Shown here: positions 16,919-25,864 of the stretch, piece by piece | Layout: each line of letters begins with the position of its first letter | Position numbering within the stretch: the stretch's first letter is position 1 | Notes under the pieces: model-generated | Databases searched by the model: none | What the model was told of the DNA's origin: nothing | What the model saw: only the letters and a program-made list of their open reading frames with translations | Translations under genes and position numbers: made by a program | NCBI GenBank assembly: GCA_023958085.1 | Contig: JAMLGI010000003.1 | Span: 62,001-126,000 of the forward strand | Source of the DNA: Solirubrobacterales bacterium | GTDB taxonomy: Bacteria; Actinomycetota; Thermoleophilia; Solirubrobacterales; 70-9 | Direction: 5' to 3' | DNA length: 64,000 nucleotides

Positions 16919-17920
16919 GTGAGACCCCTCGCCGACCCCCGGTTCCCGGATGTAGCCACCGATCGAGGGCACTACGAGAGCTGGTATCTCAAGGCCGGGG
17001 ATCGAGACCGCGGGCTCGCCATCTGGATCCGGTACACGGTGCACAAGCGGCCCGGCCGGCTACCGGAGGGATCGCTCTGGTTCACCCTGTTCGACGTCGA
17101 GGCCGAACGACCGTTCGCGGTGAAACAGACCGCCGGTCCGGGATCCGCGATCCCGGGAAGCGGCTGCTTTCTGGAGGTCGAGGGACTGGGGAGTTTCGGT
17201 CCCGACCGGGCCGCAGGGACGATCAGCGGGATGGATCGCGAGGCTTCATGGCAACTGGAAATCACCGGGACGGAAGCACCGCTTGAACACCTGCCGTCAC
17301 GGCTGTACGAAACCGGTTTTCCCCGGACCAAGCTGCTCACGGTGCAGCCGGCGGGGCGTTTTTCCGGGACGGTCGAAGCCGGCGGCCGGAAGGTCGAGCT
17401 GGACGGCTGGCCCGGGATGATCGGACACAACTGGGGTGTCCGGCACGCCGAGCGCTGGATCTGGCTTCACGGCACCGATTTCGAGGGCCGGGGTCCCGAC
17501 ACCTGGATCGATCTGGCCTGCGGGCAGTTGCGGATCGGTCGATGGACCACCCCCTGGGTGACCAACGGTGCGGTCAGCATCGACGGTGACCGTTTTCGGC
17601 TGGGCGGGATTCTCAAGTCCCTGCGCGGATCACGGATCCGGCCGGAAAGCGGCGGCGGCAGGATCACGGTCGGAAGTGACGGTCTCGATCTCTCGGCGCG
17701 GATCAGCGCTCCGGCCGGGAACACGGTCGCATGGGTCTACGCCGATCCCGACGGATCGGAACATCACACCCTGAACTGCTCCATCTCCGGACTGGAAGTG
17801 ACCGCCAGCGGTACCGGCCGGGAACCGGTTGAACTGAGAACCGCCACCGGGGCCGCCTACGAGTACGGCAGCCGCGACTTTACCCACGGGATTCCGGTCG
17901 AGCCGTTCACCGACGGCTGA
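16919..17920 (+). CDS. CrtC/tocopherol-cyclase-like lipocalin-fold protein
   Basis: 333 residues from the GTG at 16919, which follows the purine-rich GAGGGCGGGAC; the frame continues upstream but only through the previous gene's region. HYESWYLKAGDRDRGLAIWIRYTV at the start, a central GWPGMIGHNWGVRHAERWIWLHG and a beta-rich pattern throughout match the AttH/CrtC/tocopherol cyclase superfamily. These act on hydrophobic terpenoid or carotenoid substrates (hydration or cyclisation). Last gene of the cluster; with the GMC oxidase it suggests modification of a lipid or isoprenoid. The exact substrate cannot be read from sequence. Confidence 0.75.
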   Translation: MRPLADPRFPDVATDRGHYESWYLKAGDRDRGLAIWIRYTVHKRPGRLPEGSLWFTLFDVEAERPFAVKQTAGPGSAIPGSGCFLEVEGLGSFGPDRAAGTISGMDREASWQLEITGTEAPLEHLPSRLYETGFPRTKLLTVQPAGRFSGTVEAGGRKVELDGWPGMIGHNWGVRHAERWIWLHGTDFEGRGPDTWIDLACGQLRIGRWTTPWVTNGAVSIDGDRFRLGGILKSLRGSRIRPESGGGRITVGSDGLDLSARISAPAGNTVAWVYADPDGSEHHTLNCSISGLEVTASGTGREPVELRTATGAAYEYGSRDFTHGIPVEPFTDG

Positions 17921-17931
17921 GGCCGGATCGG

Positions 17932-18606
17932 TCAGAAACCGGCCGCTCGGGGCAACTCGATGCCCAGCGCCTCAAGCACCGTCGGGTGCTCGAGGCTTGG
18001 CGCGACGAGGTCGGCATCCGAAAGGTCGATTCCGGGGACCGACGGCACCCCGATGACGAACAGTCCGGCGGCGATCCCTGCGCCCACACCGGAGGGAGAG
18101 TCCTCCAGGGCGAACACCCGCTTCGAAGGCTCAACCCCGAGGCGAAGACATCCCTCCAGATACGCATCCGGCGCCGGTTTCGCTTCCGGCACCTCGTGGG
18201 CGGAGATCACCACGTCGAACGGCATACCGGTGACCGCCATCTCGTGCGACCGCTCGATGAAACGACGGGGGGAGTTCGAGACCAGGCCGACCGGCACCCG
18301 CTCCCGGCGGAGCAGCTCGATCAGTTCGAGCGACCCCACCATCGGGTCCACCCCGCCCTCGAGTTCGGCCAGGACGAGCTCATCGAGTTCCGCGATCAGC
18401 TGATCCTCGCGGCCCGGTTCATCGAGAAAGTCGGCGAGCTTCATTCCGGCGACCGCTGCCGGGGACCCGACCAGGCTCCGCTTGTGGTCGATCGTGAACT
18501 CTCGCCCACGGGCTTCGAACAGTCTCTGCTCGCCACGCGACCAGACCGCCTCGGTGTCGAGCACCAGGCCATCGTTGTCGAAGAGCACGGCTTCCGGAAA
18601 CGGCAT
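17932..18606 (-). CDS. HAD-superfamily phosphatase (beta-phosphoglucomutase/GPH-like, IA)
   Basis: 224 residues. HAD motif I is LFDNDGLVLDTE with the nucleophile Asp and acid/base Asp; motif II is VGLVSNSP; motif III/IV is EAKPAPDAYL and ALEDSPSGVGAGIAAG. The FDNDGLVLDTEAVW and DSPSG signatures place it among the phosphatase/phosphoglucomutase-like HAD-IA enzymes that act on small sugar phosphates. The ATG at 18606 is chosen because a TAGTCT -10 box (18614-18619) lies 7 nt upstream; the frame itself extends to 18666. Confidence 0.88.
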   Translation of the reverse strand: MPFPEAVLFDNDGLVLDTEAVWSRGEQRLFEARGREFTIDHKRSLVGSPAAVAGMKLADFLDEPGREDQLIAELDELVLAELEGGVDPMVGSLELIELLRRERVPVGLVSNSPRRFIERSHEMAVTGMPFDVVISAHEVPEAKPAPDAYLEGCLRLGVEPSKRVFALEDSPSGVGAGIAAGLFVIGVPSVPGIDLSDADLVAPSLEHPTVLEALGIELPRAAGF

Positions 18607-18748
18607 GTCGCCCAGACTAGCGTCAGGTCTGTGTGCGGGGGTGCTCCAGACCTGCGGACAACTCACACCAAGCCTCTAGTATTTCGGGTCGAGGGCGCGA
18701 CTGACGGGCGGTTTGCGGGTTAGGGAGAGAGCAGTCGGGAAGAAATTG

Positions 18749-20497
18749 ATGAAGCCGCGGGGAAAACTGGAAAGAGCGCATGCCGAAGCGAGGCTCGACG
18801 GTCGCGTCGCCCTGCTCCTGGCCATGGTCCTGCTGGCTGTGGGCCTGATCGGCTCCACCGGGGCCTCGATCGCCTTCGCTGCCGCGGGACCATCGGCCGT
18901 GGATGCCGGTACTGGATCGGCCAGCACCCCACCGATGGTTCTGCCCGGTTCCGCTGCCGGAATCTCCCGCTCCGGTTCGGTCACAGACCCCTGCATCACA
19001 TGCGGTAGCTGGATCATCGGGGCCGTTCCGGGTCCGATCGGCCAGCGAGTGGCTGTCCGCCATGGTGCCGATCCGGTCGCTTCCCGGCTGGGGATCTTCC
19101 GGATCCGGCGTGCCGATGCCGCCGGACTGGCGCGGGATCTCGACCGTTCCGGACGGTTGCGGTTCGCCGAACCCGACGTTGCGGTCCGTCCGGCCGGATA
19201 CCCGCCGGATCTCCGGGCCGGACAGCAGACCTGGCTCGACCAGATCGTCAATCCGGTCGACACCACCCCGCCACAGGTCGGCACGACCAGCCCGATGCTG
19301 GGCTTGATCGAGCAGGGAATCGATCCCTCCCACCCGGATCTGGTCAAGGCCAACCTGACCGGAGCCAAGCCGAGCGGGACCCTCACCCTGGACAGCCACG
19401 GGACCGCGGTGGCCGGCATCGCCGGCTCGCCCGGCGCAGACGGTGGAATTCGCGGGGTTCTGCCCGGGGCCAGAATGCAGTACTTCCCTGCCGGCGCCAG
19501 CTGCGCCACCGCGGCGGCCTCGGTGGTTGACGCGTCGAGGGCGGGCGCCAGGGTGATCAACATGAGCTACACGATGCCCAAGTGCTACACCCACTATCTG
19601 GCCACCCAGTACGCGGTGAGCCGTGACGTTCTCCCGGTTGCAGCTGCCGGCAACACCGGAGACCAGGGCAATGCGGTCCAGTGGCCGGCGGCCGATCCAC
19701 ATGTGCTTTCGGTCTCCGCAGTTGACGGTGACAACCTGATCGCGCCCTTCTCGACCCGCAACCGGAAGGTGGACATCACCGCCCCCGGCGACCGGGTCAT
19801 CGCCCCGGTGACCACCTCCGGAGGCTCGAGCTCGGACGGAACCGAAATCACGGAGCATGTCTGGGCCCTGGTGAGCGGAACCAGCTTCTCCGCCCCGATG
19901 GTGGCTGCTGCCGCCACCTGGATCCGCCAGGTGCGGCCGGGATACTCTGCCGCCCAGACGAGACAGCTCCTGCTCCGCTCCGCGACCGATCTTGGCCTTT
20001 CCGGCCGGGATCCGCTCTACGGGAACGGTCTCCTGGATATCGACCGCGCCCTGATCGGTCCCCGGCCGCCCGACGATCCCTTCGAGCCGAACGATGACAT
20101 CGCCCTGCTCAAGGGGACCGGACTGATTCCCGGGACCGGGCCGCTCTGGAAGCCGGGAGGACGACGGGTGGTGCGGCTGCGGGCGACGCTTTCGGCGGCC
20201 AAGGATCCGGTGGACGTCTACCGGATCCGGATTCCGGCCCGCAAGCGGATCCTGGTCATGGCATCCCAGATCGAAGGCGACGTCCGCATCACGGCACTGA
20301 AGCCGAACACCCGAACCCTGAAGAAGACCAGGGGCAAGGTCATCATCAAGTCGGACAGGCCGCATCCCCGCACCGAGGGAATCAAGGTCGGAAACCTCCG
20401 CCGCAAGTCACAGGAGATCTGGCTGGCGGTCACCCCCGGCCGGAAGGCCCGGGAAGATCACGCCACCTACCGACTGACCATCCACCCCACTCGCTGA
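18749..20497 (+). CDS. Secreted subtilisin-like (S8) serine protease with a Glu in the triad Asp position
   Basis: 582 residues from the ATG at 18749 (SD GGGAAG, 6 nt spacing). A basic N-region leads to a signal peptide (ALLLAMVLLAVGLIGSTGASIAFA). A pro-region (~60-160) carries RVAVRHGADPVASRLGIFRI-like features. In the S8 core the usual DTG position reads LIEQGIDPSHPDL, so Glu188 replaces the catalytic Asp; His217 lies in DSHGTAVAGIAG and Ser379 in SGTSFSAPMVAAA. The oxyanion Asn region is AAAGNTGDQGN. The C-terminus (FEPNDD onward, ~130 residues) resembles a pre-peptidase C-terminal beta domain and ends in basic residues. Predicted extracellular. The Glu may reduce or tune activity. Confidence 0.88.
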   Translation: MKPRGKLERAHAEARLDGRVALLLAMVLLAVGLIGSTGASIAFAAAGPSAVDAGTGSASTPPMVLPGSAAGISRSGSVTDPCITCGSWIIGAVPGPIGQRVAVRHGADPVASRLGIFRIRRADAAGLARDLDRSGRLRFAEPDVAVRPAGYPPDLRAGQQTWLDQIVNPVDTTPPQVGTTSPMLGLIEQGIDPSHPDLVKANLTGAKPSGTLTLDSHGTAVAGIAGSPGADGGIRGVLPGARMQYFPAGASCATAAASVVDASRAGARVINMSYTMPKCYTHYLATQYAVSRDVLPVAAAGNTGDQGNAVQWPAADPHVLSVSAVDGDNLIAPFSTRNRKVDITAPGDRVIAPVTTSGGSSSDGTEITEHVWALVSGTSFSAPMVAAAATWIRQVRPGYSAAQTRQLLLRSATDLGLSGRDPLYGNGLLDIDRALIGPRPPDDPFEPNDDIALLKGTGLIPGTGPLWKPGGRRVVRLRATLSAAKDPVDVYRIRIPARKRILVMASQIEGDVRITALKPNTRTLKKTRGKVIIKSDRPHPRTEGIKVGNLRRKSQEIWLAVTPGRKAREDHATYRLTIHPTR

Positions 20498-20666
20498 ACC
20501 GCAAGCTTTCGACAGCGGGTTTCCCGCATCATGGGACTGACAAAGCTCCCCTCGACGGCTGCTGGTTCATCTCGATGCCACGGGTTTGCTCCCGATCCGT
20601 CCCAACCGCCAACCCGGAGGCAGGAACGAACCCTCGGACCAGTCGCTCGGGGGGGGACGGTCAGCA

Positions 20667-20694
20667 AGAGAGGGCGCCACCTGGCGCCCTCTCT
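20667..20694. terminator. Bidirectional hairpin between converging genes
   Basis: A perfect 12-bp stem (AGAGAGGGCGCC / GGCGCCCTCTCT) with an ACCT loop lies 23 nt past the end of the minus-strand beta-oxidation gene and about 170 nt past the S8 protease stop. No U-run follows on either side. The rest of 20498-20716 shows no convincing gene. Confidence 0.7.
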
Positions 20695-20716
20695 GTGAAG
20701 CGGTATGTCGCCGTGG

Positions 20717-22723
20717 CTACCTGTTCTGCCACTTCGGCTTGCGCTTGCCGAGGAAGGCGGAGATGCCCTCCTTGCCGTCCTCGCTGAAGAAGACCGTGGC
20801 GAAGCCCTGCTTCTCGGCGTCGATCCCGGCATCCGGGTCGCCGCCGTCGAAGGAAACCTGCTTGACCTGCTCCACCGCCAGCGGTGCCTGACCGGCCAGG
20901 CGACGGCCCCAGTTCAGGGCGACATCAAACAGCTCGTGGTCCGGGACCACCCGGTTGACCAGCCCGAAATCCTCGGCCGTGTAGGCCGAGATCGGGTCGC
21001 CGACCGTGTTCATCTCGAGCGCCCGGGCGCGACCGATCAGCCGCGGCAGACGCTGGGTGCCACCGAAACCGGGGATGATTCCCAGCTTGATCTCGGGCTG
21101 ACCGAACACGGCCGCCTCCGCCGCGAGACGGAAGTCGCAGGCCATCGCCAGCTCGCAGCCGCCACCGAAGGCGAGCGAGTTGACCGCGGCGATCGTGACC
21201 ACCCGGTGCTTGCCGAACTCCTTGAGCAGCTCGTGACCCCCGTTGATCAGGGCGGCACCGGCCTCGACGTCGAACTTGGTGAACGCCTTGATGTCGGCAC
21301 CGGCCGAGAACACGGCCGGGTTGGCCGAGGCGATCACCATCGCGCCGATCTCCTCGTTGGCCTTGACCCGCTCCCAGACGGTCGAGAGGTCCTCGATCAC
21401 CTGGGGTGAGATCGCGTTCATCGGCAGATTGTTCAGCCAGGCGATCGCCACGTTGCCGCGGGTCTCCAGCTTGACCTTCTCCGGCTGGTCACCCTCGTCC
21501 GGCTGCGGCCAGGCGTAGAAGCCCTGGCCGGAACCGAAGCCGAGACGACCCTGGGCGACCAGACGCTTCAGCGTGACCGGCACCGGGAACCGCTCGTCAC
21601 CGTACTTCTCGTTGAGTCGCTCGATCCGCTCCAGGGAGACATCGAGGCCGTCGATATCGGCCTTCCAGAAGGGCGGGAAGAGTCCGCGCGGCGGCGCCAT
21701 CCCGGCTCCGGCCATCATCCCGAAGTCGATGTCGCGGACCGAGCAGACACCCTCCTCGAGCAGCAGGCAGGACTCGATCAGGGCCTTTGCCAGGAAGAGA
21801 TCGGTCAGTTCCTGCGGGTCGGCATCGGCGTCACCCGGAACGTTCGGCTCGCCATCCTTGTAGAGACCCTCGCCACCGGTCTTGGCGCCGAGCTTGCCCT
21901 CACCGACCAGCTTCTTCATCCCCTGGTGGGAGTAGAAGCGCTCACCGTAGGACTCGGAGAGGTGCTCCGCCACGTGGGACACGGTGTCGAGACCGAGCAT
22001 GTCAACCAGGATGAAGGGACCCATCGGGGCGACGTTGGCCGCGCCGACACCCTCGTCGATCTTCTTGATCGAGAGACCGCGCTCCTCCTGGGCCCGCCAG
22101 ATCTCGCCGACCGCGGAGTTGAGGATCCGGTTGACCACGAAGCCGGGAACCTCGCCACAGGTGATCGGCTGCTTGCCGATCGCCATCGCGAAGTTGGAGG
22201 CGACCTGGACCGTCTCGGGGCTGGTGTCGTCGCCGACGATCACCTCGACCAGCGGCATCACCGATGCCGGGTAGAAGAAGTGGAAGCCGACCACCTTGTC
22301 CGGGCGGATCGTCGCTTCGGACATCTCGGAGATCGAGAGGCCGGAGGTGTTGGAGGAGATGATCGCGTGACCCGGGGTGACCGCATCGAGCTCGGCGAAC
22401 ACGGCCTGCTTGATCGCCATCTTCTCGGGGACGGCCTCGATCACGAAGTCGACATCACCGAACTCGTCGTAGGTGACCGTGCCGGTCACCAGACCGAGGA
22501 CCTCGGCCAGACGGGCGTCGGCCTCCTCCTGGGTCATCCGGCCCTTCTTGACCCGTCCGGCCAGCTGGCCGGCGGTCACGTTCTTGACCTCTTCGATCGC
22601 GTGATCGACGAACTTCTGGTCGACGTCCTTGACTACGACGGGAATGTCGGATGCGGCGATCGCCTGTGCGATCTGACCGCCCATAGTGCCGCCACCAACG
22701 ACGGCTGCCTTCTGGACAAACAT
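20717..22723 (-). CDS. Fused 3-hydroxyacyl-CoA dehydrogenase / enoyl-CoA hydratase
   Basis: 668 residues from the ATG at 22723; the open frame upstream to 22984 runs through the promoter region. The N-terminal half is a 3HCDH domain: [19 protein letters not shown] (NAD fold), [20 protein letters not shown], and VNRILN in the C-terminal dehydrogenase part. The C-terminal ~260 residues form a crotonase domain ([39 protein letters not shown] with the catalytic Glu). The order is reversed relative to E. coli FadB/FadJ, where hydratase is N-terminal. It performs the two middle steps of beta-oxidation. An 18-bp palindrome upstream (22773-22790) suggests regulation by a TetR-type repressor. Confidence 0.93.
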   Translation of the reverse strand: MFVQKAAVVGGGTMGGQIAQAIAASDIPVVVKDVDQKFVDHAIEEVKNVTAGQLAGRVKKGRMTQEEADARLAEVLGLVTGTVTYDEFGDVDFVIEAVPEKMAIKQAVFAELDAVTPGHAIISSNTSGLSISEMSEATIRPDKVVGFHFFYPASVMPLVEVIVGDDTSPETVQVASNFAMAIGKQPITCGEVPGFVVNRILNSAVGEIWRAQEERGLSIKKIDEGVGAANVAPMGPFILVDMLGLDTVSHVAEHLSESYGERFYSHQGMKKLVGEGKLGAKTGGEGLYKDGEPNVPGDADADPQELTDLFLAKALIESCLLLEEGVCSVRDIDFGMMAGAGMAPPRGLFPPFWKADIDGLDVSLERIERLNEKYGDERFPVPVTLKRLVAQGRLGFGSGQGFYAWPQPDEGDQPEKVKLETRGNVAIAWLNNLPMNAISPQVIEDLSTVWERVKANEEIGAMVIASANPAVFSAGADIKAFTKFDVEAGAALINGGHELLKEFGKHRVVTIAAVNSLAFGGGCELAMACDFRLAAEAAVFGQPEIKLGIIPGFGGTQRLPRLIGRARALEMNTVGDPISAYTAEDFGLVNRVVPDHELFDVALNWGRRLAGQAPLAVEQVKQVSFDGGDPDAGIDAEKQGFATVFFSEDGKEGISAFLGKRKPKWQNR

Positions 22724-23037
22724 GAGGTTTCTTGATCCTCCGGTTGGTTGGGGTAAGTCTGTGTGAGAGAAAGTTGACTCGCGAGTCAACAGGGCAGCCG
22801 TAAGGCTATAGATTCGGCCGTGATCCGCGGATTGCGCGGTAGTTGGCCGCGGTCCGACATCGTAGGAACCCGCGTGACCTCCGACCGGGCCGCCCGGAGT
22901 CGACCGACCGGCACCTGATACCGTCCACCCTGTCGGTTGGCCGCCATCGGCTGCCGAGAGGTTCTGTTCCTGCCTTCGCAACACGCGTTTTCGGGGTAGC
23001 CGGATCTCACCCTCCCCCTCACATTCAGGAGCAGTAC
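22724..23037. promoter_or_regulatory. Divergent control region of the beta-oxidation and RNA-helicase genes
   Basis: A 314-bp non-coding stretch. It holds the 18-bp operator (22773-22790), an SD-like GGAGG before the beta-oxidation start, and on the plus strand TAGATT (22809-22814) as a possible -10 for the helicase, giving it a leader of ~215 nt. Long leaders are common for cold-induced DEAD-box genes. No riboswitch family recognised. Confidence 0.55.
22773..22790. promoter_or_regulatory. 18-bp perfect palindromic operator
   Basis: GTTGACTCGCGAGTCAAC is a perfect inverted repeat 50 bp upstream of the fused beta-oxidation gene. The left arm can serve as a -35 (TTGACT), so binding would block transcription. 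The half-site TTGACTCG recurs upstream of the acyl-CoA dehydrogenase at 50743-50758. Confidence 0.75.
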
Positions 23038-24297
23038 ATGAGTTCTCCCACGTCCTTTTCCGGACTCGGCGTATCCGAGCCCGTGGTCAAAGCCCTCCGC
23101 GAGCGCGGTATCGAAAACCCCTTCCCGGTCCAGAGCCAGGTGATCGAGGACGTCCTCGACGGCGATGACGTCCTGGTCCAGTCGCCGACCGGTTCCGGCA
23201 AGACTCTTGCGTTCGGAGTCCCGCTGGTCGACATGATCGAGGCCTCCGCCCGGCGGCCGGCCGCGCTGATCCTCGCCCCGACCCGTGAGCTCGCCTCCCA
23301 GATCGTTGACGAGATGGAGTCGATCTGCCGCGCCCGGGCGCTCTCGATCGCCGCGGTCTACGGCGGGGTCGGCCTGCAGGCCCAGGGCAAGCGGGCCGCC
23401 CGCGCCCACATCGTGGTCGCCTGTCCCGGACGGCTCGAGGATCAGCTTCAGCGTGGAGCATTCAGCCTCGATCACGTCCGGCACCTGGTGCTCGACGAGG
23501 CCGACCGGATGCTCGACATGGGCTTCAAGCCTGCGGTTGACCGGATCGTGAAGCGTCTCACCCCGGAGCGCCAGACGCTCTTCTTCTCCGCCACCCTGGA
23601 AGGTCCCGCCGGTCAACAGGCCCGGGCGTACACGGTCGACCCGAAGGTCCACGTGAATCAACCGCGGGCCGAGGATCGCGGCCGGATCGAACACCGGTTC
23701 ATTCACGTCAGCCATGAGGCCAAGGTGGAGACCCTGATCGGCGAGCTGGAAGGCTCCGAGCGCGGACGCACCCTGGTCTTTGTGCGGACCAAGCACGGCG
23801 CCGACCGACTGGTCAAGCGACTCGGCAAGCGCAGCTCGGTCAAGGCAGTCGCGATGCACGGAAACCGCTCCCAGAGCCAGCGCCAACGTGCCCTGGCCGA
23901 TTTCGAGCGGGGCAAGGTGGACACCCTGGTCGCGACCGACGTCGCCGCCCGCGGAATCGATGTGGCCGACGTGACCCACGTGATCAACTTCGACCTTCCC
24001 CCGGACCAGGACACGTTCGTCCACCGGGTTGGTCGTACCGCCCGGGCCGGAAATGACGGGATCGGAATCAGCTTCGTGATGACCGACCAGTCGAGGGACA
24101 TGTGGAAGATCGCCCGGTCGCTCGGCCTGGACGAGGAGCTCGCGGCGTCCGGTGTGCCGACCTCCGGTCCCTCCGGAAAACCGGAATCGGGAGGAGGGCG
24201 ACAGCGACCTCAGCGGCCCGCAGCCGGTCGGAACGGTGGCGGATCGGGACGTGGCCGGGGCCGGCGATCGGGTCAGGGACGGCGGCGCAACCGCTGA
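23038..24297 (+). CDS. DEAD-box ATP-dependent RNA helicase
   Basis: 419 residues from the ATG at 23038 (SD CAGGAG). Q motif region FSGLGVSEPVVKALRERGIENPFPVQ; motif I SPTGSGKT; Ia APTRELASQ; II DEAD; III SAT; IV VFVRTK; V ATDVAARGIDV; VI HRVGRTARAG. The C-terminal tail (~60 residues) is Gly/Arg-rich (GRNGGGSGRGRGRRSGQGRR), an RNA-binding extension common in cold-shock and ribosome-assembly helicases. It directly precedes a cold-shock gene in the same orientation, which fits a cold-response role, though cspA has its own leader. Confidence 0.95.
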   Translation: MSSPTSFSGLGVSEPVVKALRERGIENPFPVQSQVIEDVLDGDDVLVQSPTGSGKTLAFGVPLVDMIEASARRPAALILAPTRELASQIVDEMESICRARALSIAAVYGGVGLQAQGKRAARAHIVVACPGRLEDQLQRGAFSLDHVRHLVLDEADRMLDMGFKPAVDRIVKRLTPERQTLFFSATLEGPAGQQARAYTVDPKVHVNQPRAEDRGRIEHRFIHVSHEAKVETLIGELEGSERGRTLVFVRTKHGADRLVKRLGKRSSVKAVAMHGNRSQSQRQRALADFERGKVDTLVATDVAARGIDVADVTHVINFDLPPDQDTFVHRVGRTARAGNDGIGISFVMTDQSRDMWKIARSLGLDEELAASGVPTSGPSGKPESGGGRQRPQRPAAGRNGGGSGRGRGRRSGQGRRRNR

Positions 24298-24337
24298 CCG
24301 GGCCTGCCGGGGCAGCCTCCATCGGCTCTGACCCTGC

Positions 24338-24343
24338 TACCCT
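24338..24343 (+). promoter_or_regulatory. Candidate -10 of the first cold-shock gene
   Basis: TACCCT about 100 nt before the start codon, implying a long structured 5' leader like those of cspA genes. The leader ends in the strong SD GGAGGAAG. Confidence 0.4.
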
Positions 24344-24450
24344 GCGCGCCAAGGCCGGGCAAACCGTCCGGCAAAAGTCGTGCGTAGCGCTCGCAGTCGT
24401 TGCTTTTCAGCATCCTCCGCGTTTGCAGCACAAAGTACGTGGAGGAAGTA

Positions 24451-24654
24451 ATGCCTACTGGCACAGTGAAGTGGTTCAGTGACGAGAAGGGATTCGGTTT
24501 CATCACCCCCGATGACGGATCCAAGGACGTTTTCGTCCACCACACCGCGATTCAGTCCGACGGCTTTCGCACCCTCGCCGAGGGCGCCAAGGTGAGCTAC
24601 GAGGCCGAGGACGGACCCAAGGGACCCGCCGCGGCTTCGGTCGAGCCGATCTGA
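24451..24654 (+). CDS. Cold-shock protein (CspA family), copy 1
   Basis: 67 residues. RNA-binding motifs KGFGFI (RNP1) and VFVHH (RNP2) on a five-stranded OB fold. It acts as an RNA chaperone and transcription antiterminator. The start is the ATG directly after GGAGGAAGTA; the apparent upstream extension is the leader. It differs from copy 2 at 32563 by only four residues (T32S, S36A, A52S, P66A), and both share the leader end TGGAGGAAGTAATG. Confidence 0.96.
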   Translation: MPTGTVKWFSDEKGFGFITPDDGSKDVFVHHTAIQSDGFRTLAEGAKVSYEAEDGPKGPAAASVEPI

Positions 24655-24674
24655 GCCGGACCCGAAAGCTGTAT

Positions 24675-24708
24675 CGAAGAACCCGCCTTCCGGCGGGTTC
24701 TTCGTTTT
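24675..24708 (+). terminator. Intrinsic terminator of cold-shock gene 1
   Basis: A 13-bp perfect stem (CGAAGAACCCGCC / GGCGGGTTCTTCG) with a TTCC loop, followed by TTTT. Located 20 nt after the stop codon. Confidence 0.93.
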
Positions 24709-24737
24709 AAGCAGGAATTTCCGGGTACATACCGAAT

Positions 24738-24753
24738 CACAGACCCGTCTGTG
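24738..24753. promoter_or_regulatory. TetR-type palindrome before the MBL-fold hydrolase
   Basis: CACAGAC-CC-GTCTGTG, 7-bp perfect arms, 20 nt upstream of the ATG at 24774, inside the expected promoter. AGAC/GTCT arms are frequent in TetR-family operators. Confidence 0.6.
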
Positions 24754-24773
24754 CGGTTAGCAACAATAGGCTC

Positions 24774-25856
24774 ATGAGTTCACGTTTCCACGTAAGAGAA
24801 AGGGTTTTCGGCGGACGCCGCAGCAGGTCCTCCCGCCCGGATCGGCCCGTTCCCGGTCGTGGATCGGACCCGGCTTTCGGCGACGGAACCATCGTGACCA
24901 CCTCGCCGGGAGGGGCTGCCGCATCCCTGACTCATGGTTCCGATCCGGTCACTCTGGACACCGTGGCCTGGGATCAGCCCGAGAAATCGGCTTCCTACCT
25001 GATCCCCGGACGCAAGCGGCTGCTGATCGACACCGGTTCCGCGATCTCGGTCGGCAACCTGCTGCGGGCACTGGACGAACTTGATGTGGACCGGATCGAG
25101 TACGTCGCCCTCACCCACTCCCATCCGGACCAGGCGGGTGGCGCCGGTGAGATCGCCCGGCGCTTCCCCGAGGCGACCTTTCTCGCCCATCCCGGCTCGG
25201 CCACCTGGCTCAGCGAGCCCGACCGGCTGGTCGCATGCATGAAGTCGATGGGGGGAGCCAACACCGTCAAGATGTTCGGAACCCCCTCCCCGGTCCCGGA
25301 GGACCGCATCCGCAAGGTCGTCGACGGCGACACCATCGATCTCGGTGACCGCCAGATCGAGGCGATCGCCGCCCCCGGCCACACCGCCACCCAGCTGGCC
25401 TGGTTCGACCGGAGCAACGGAGCTCTCTTCTGCGGCGACGCACTCGGGGTCAGGATTCCGGGCAGCCATGCGGTGCGTCCGGCCACCCCGCCCGTCGACT
25501 TCTCGCGCAGCCGCTCGCTCGAATCGATCGAGCGGCTCCGCCGGACGGATGCACAGTCGGTCTGGCGATCGCACTTCGGACCCTCCGAGGGAAGCCTCGA
25601 GGTCGAGTGTGACCGGGCGGTCGAGGCACTCGACCGGTGGCACGACTCATTCCTTGAGCAGTGCGGCAAGGCCGATGGCGACGAAGACCTGAACCGCAGG
25701 TTCAACGCCTCGCTGGAGGCGAAGCTCGAGCCGGTGGCCCCGGCGGTGCGCCGGAGTCTGGAGTTGATCAGCCCCGCCTGGCTGAACCTGGCCGGGATGA
25801 GGGGCGACCGGGACCGCGAGGATTCCGCCCGCGGACGCCTGACCGACGCCGCCTGA
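24774..25856 (+). CDS. Metallo-beta-lactamase-fold hydrolase
   Basis: 360 residues. An Arg-rich leader of ~30 residues is followed by an MBL core: SASYLIPGRKRLLIDTGSA, the metal motif THSHPDQAGG, APGHTATQLAWFD, FCGDALG and RSHFGP. The metal motif differs from HxHxDH: the last His is Gln, which would weaken the second metal site. A ~90-residue helical C-terminus follows (VECDRAVEALDRWHDSFLEQ). The substrate is unknown; relatives include glyoxalase II-like and lactonase-like hydrolases. The promoter holds a palindrome, so it is probably inducible. Confidence 0.82.
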   Translation: MSSRFHVRERVFGGRRSRSSRPDRPVPGRGSDPAFGDGTIVTTSPGGAAASLTHGSDPVTLDTVAWDQPEKSASYLIPGRKRLLIDTGSAISVGNLLRALDELDVDRIEYVALTHSHPDQAGGAGEIARRFPEATFLAHPGSATWLSEPDRLVACMKSMGGANTVKMFGTPSPVPEDRIRKVVDGDTIDLGDRQIEAIAAPGHTATQLAWFDRSNGALFCGDALGVRIPGSHAVRPATPPVDFSRSRSLESIERLRRTDAQSVWRSHFGPSEGSLEVECDRAVEALDRWHDSFLEQCGKADGDEDLNRRFNASLEAKLEPVAPAVRRSLELISPAWLNLAGMRGDRDREDSARGRLTDAA

Positions 25857-25864
25857 GTCGCTTC

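Noticed and set aside
18623-20365. 580-codon minus-strand frame opposite the S8 protease
   Set aside because: The plus strand holds a complete S8 domain with signal peptide, SD and a recognisable His/Ser pair; the antisense product has no domain.
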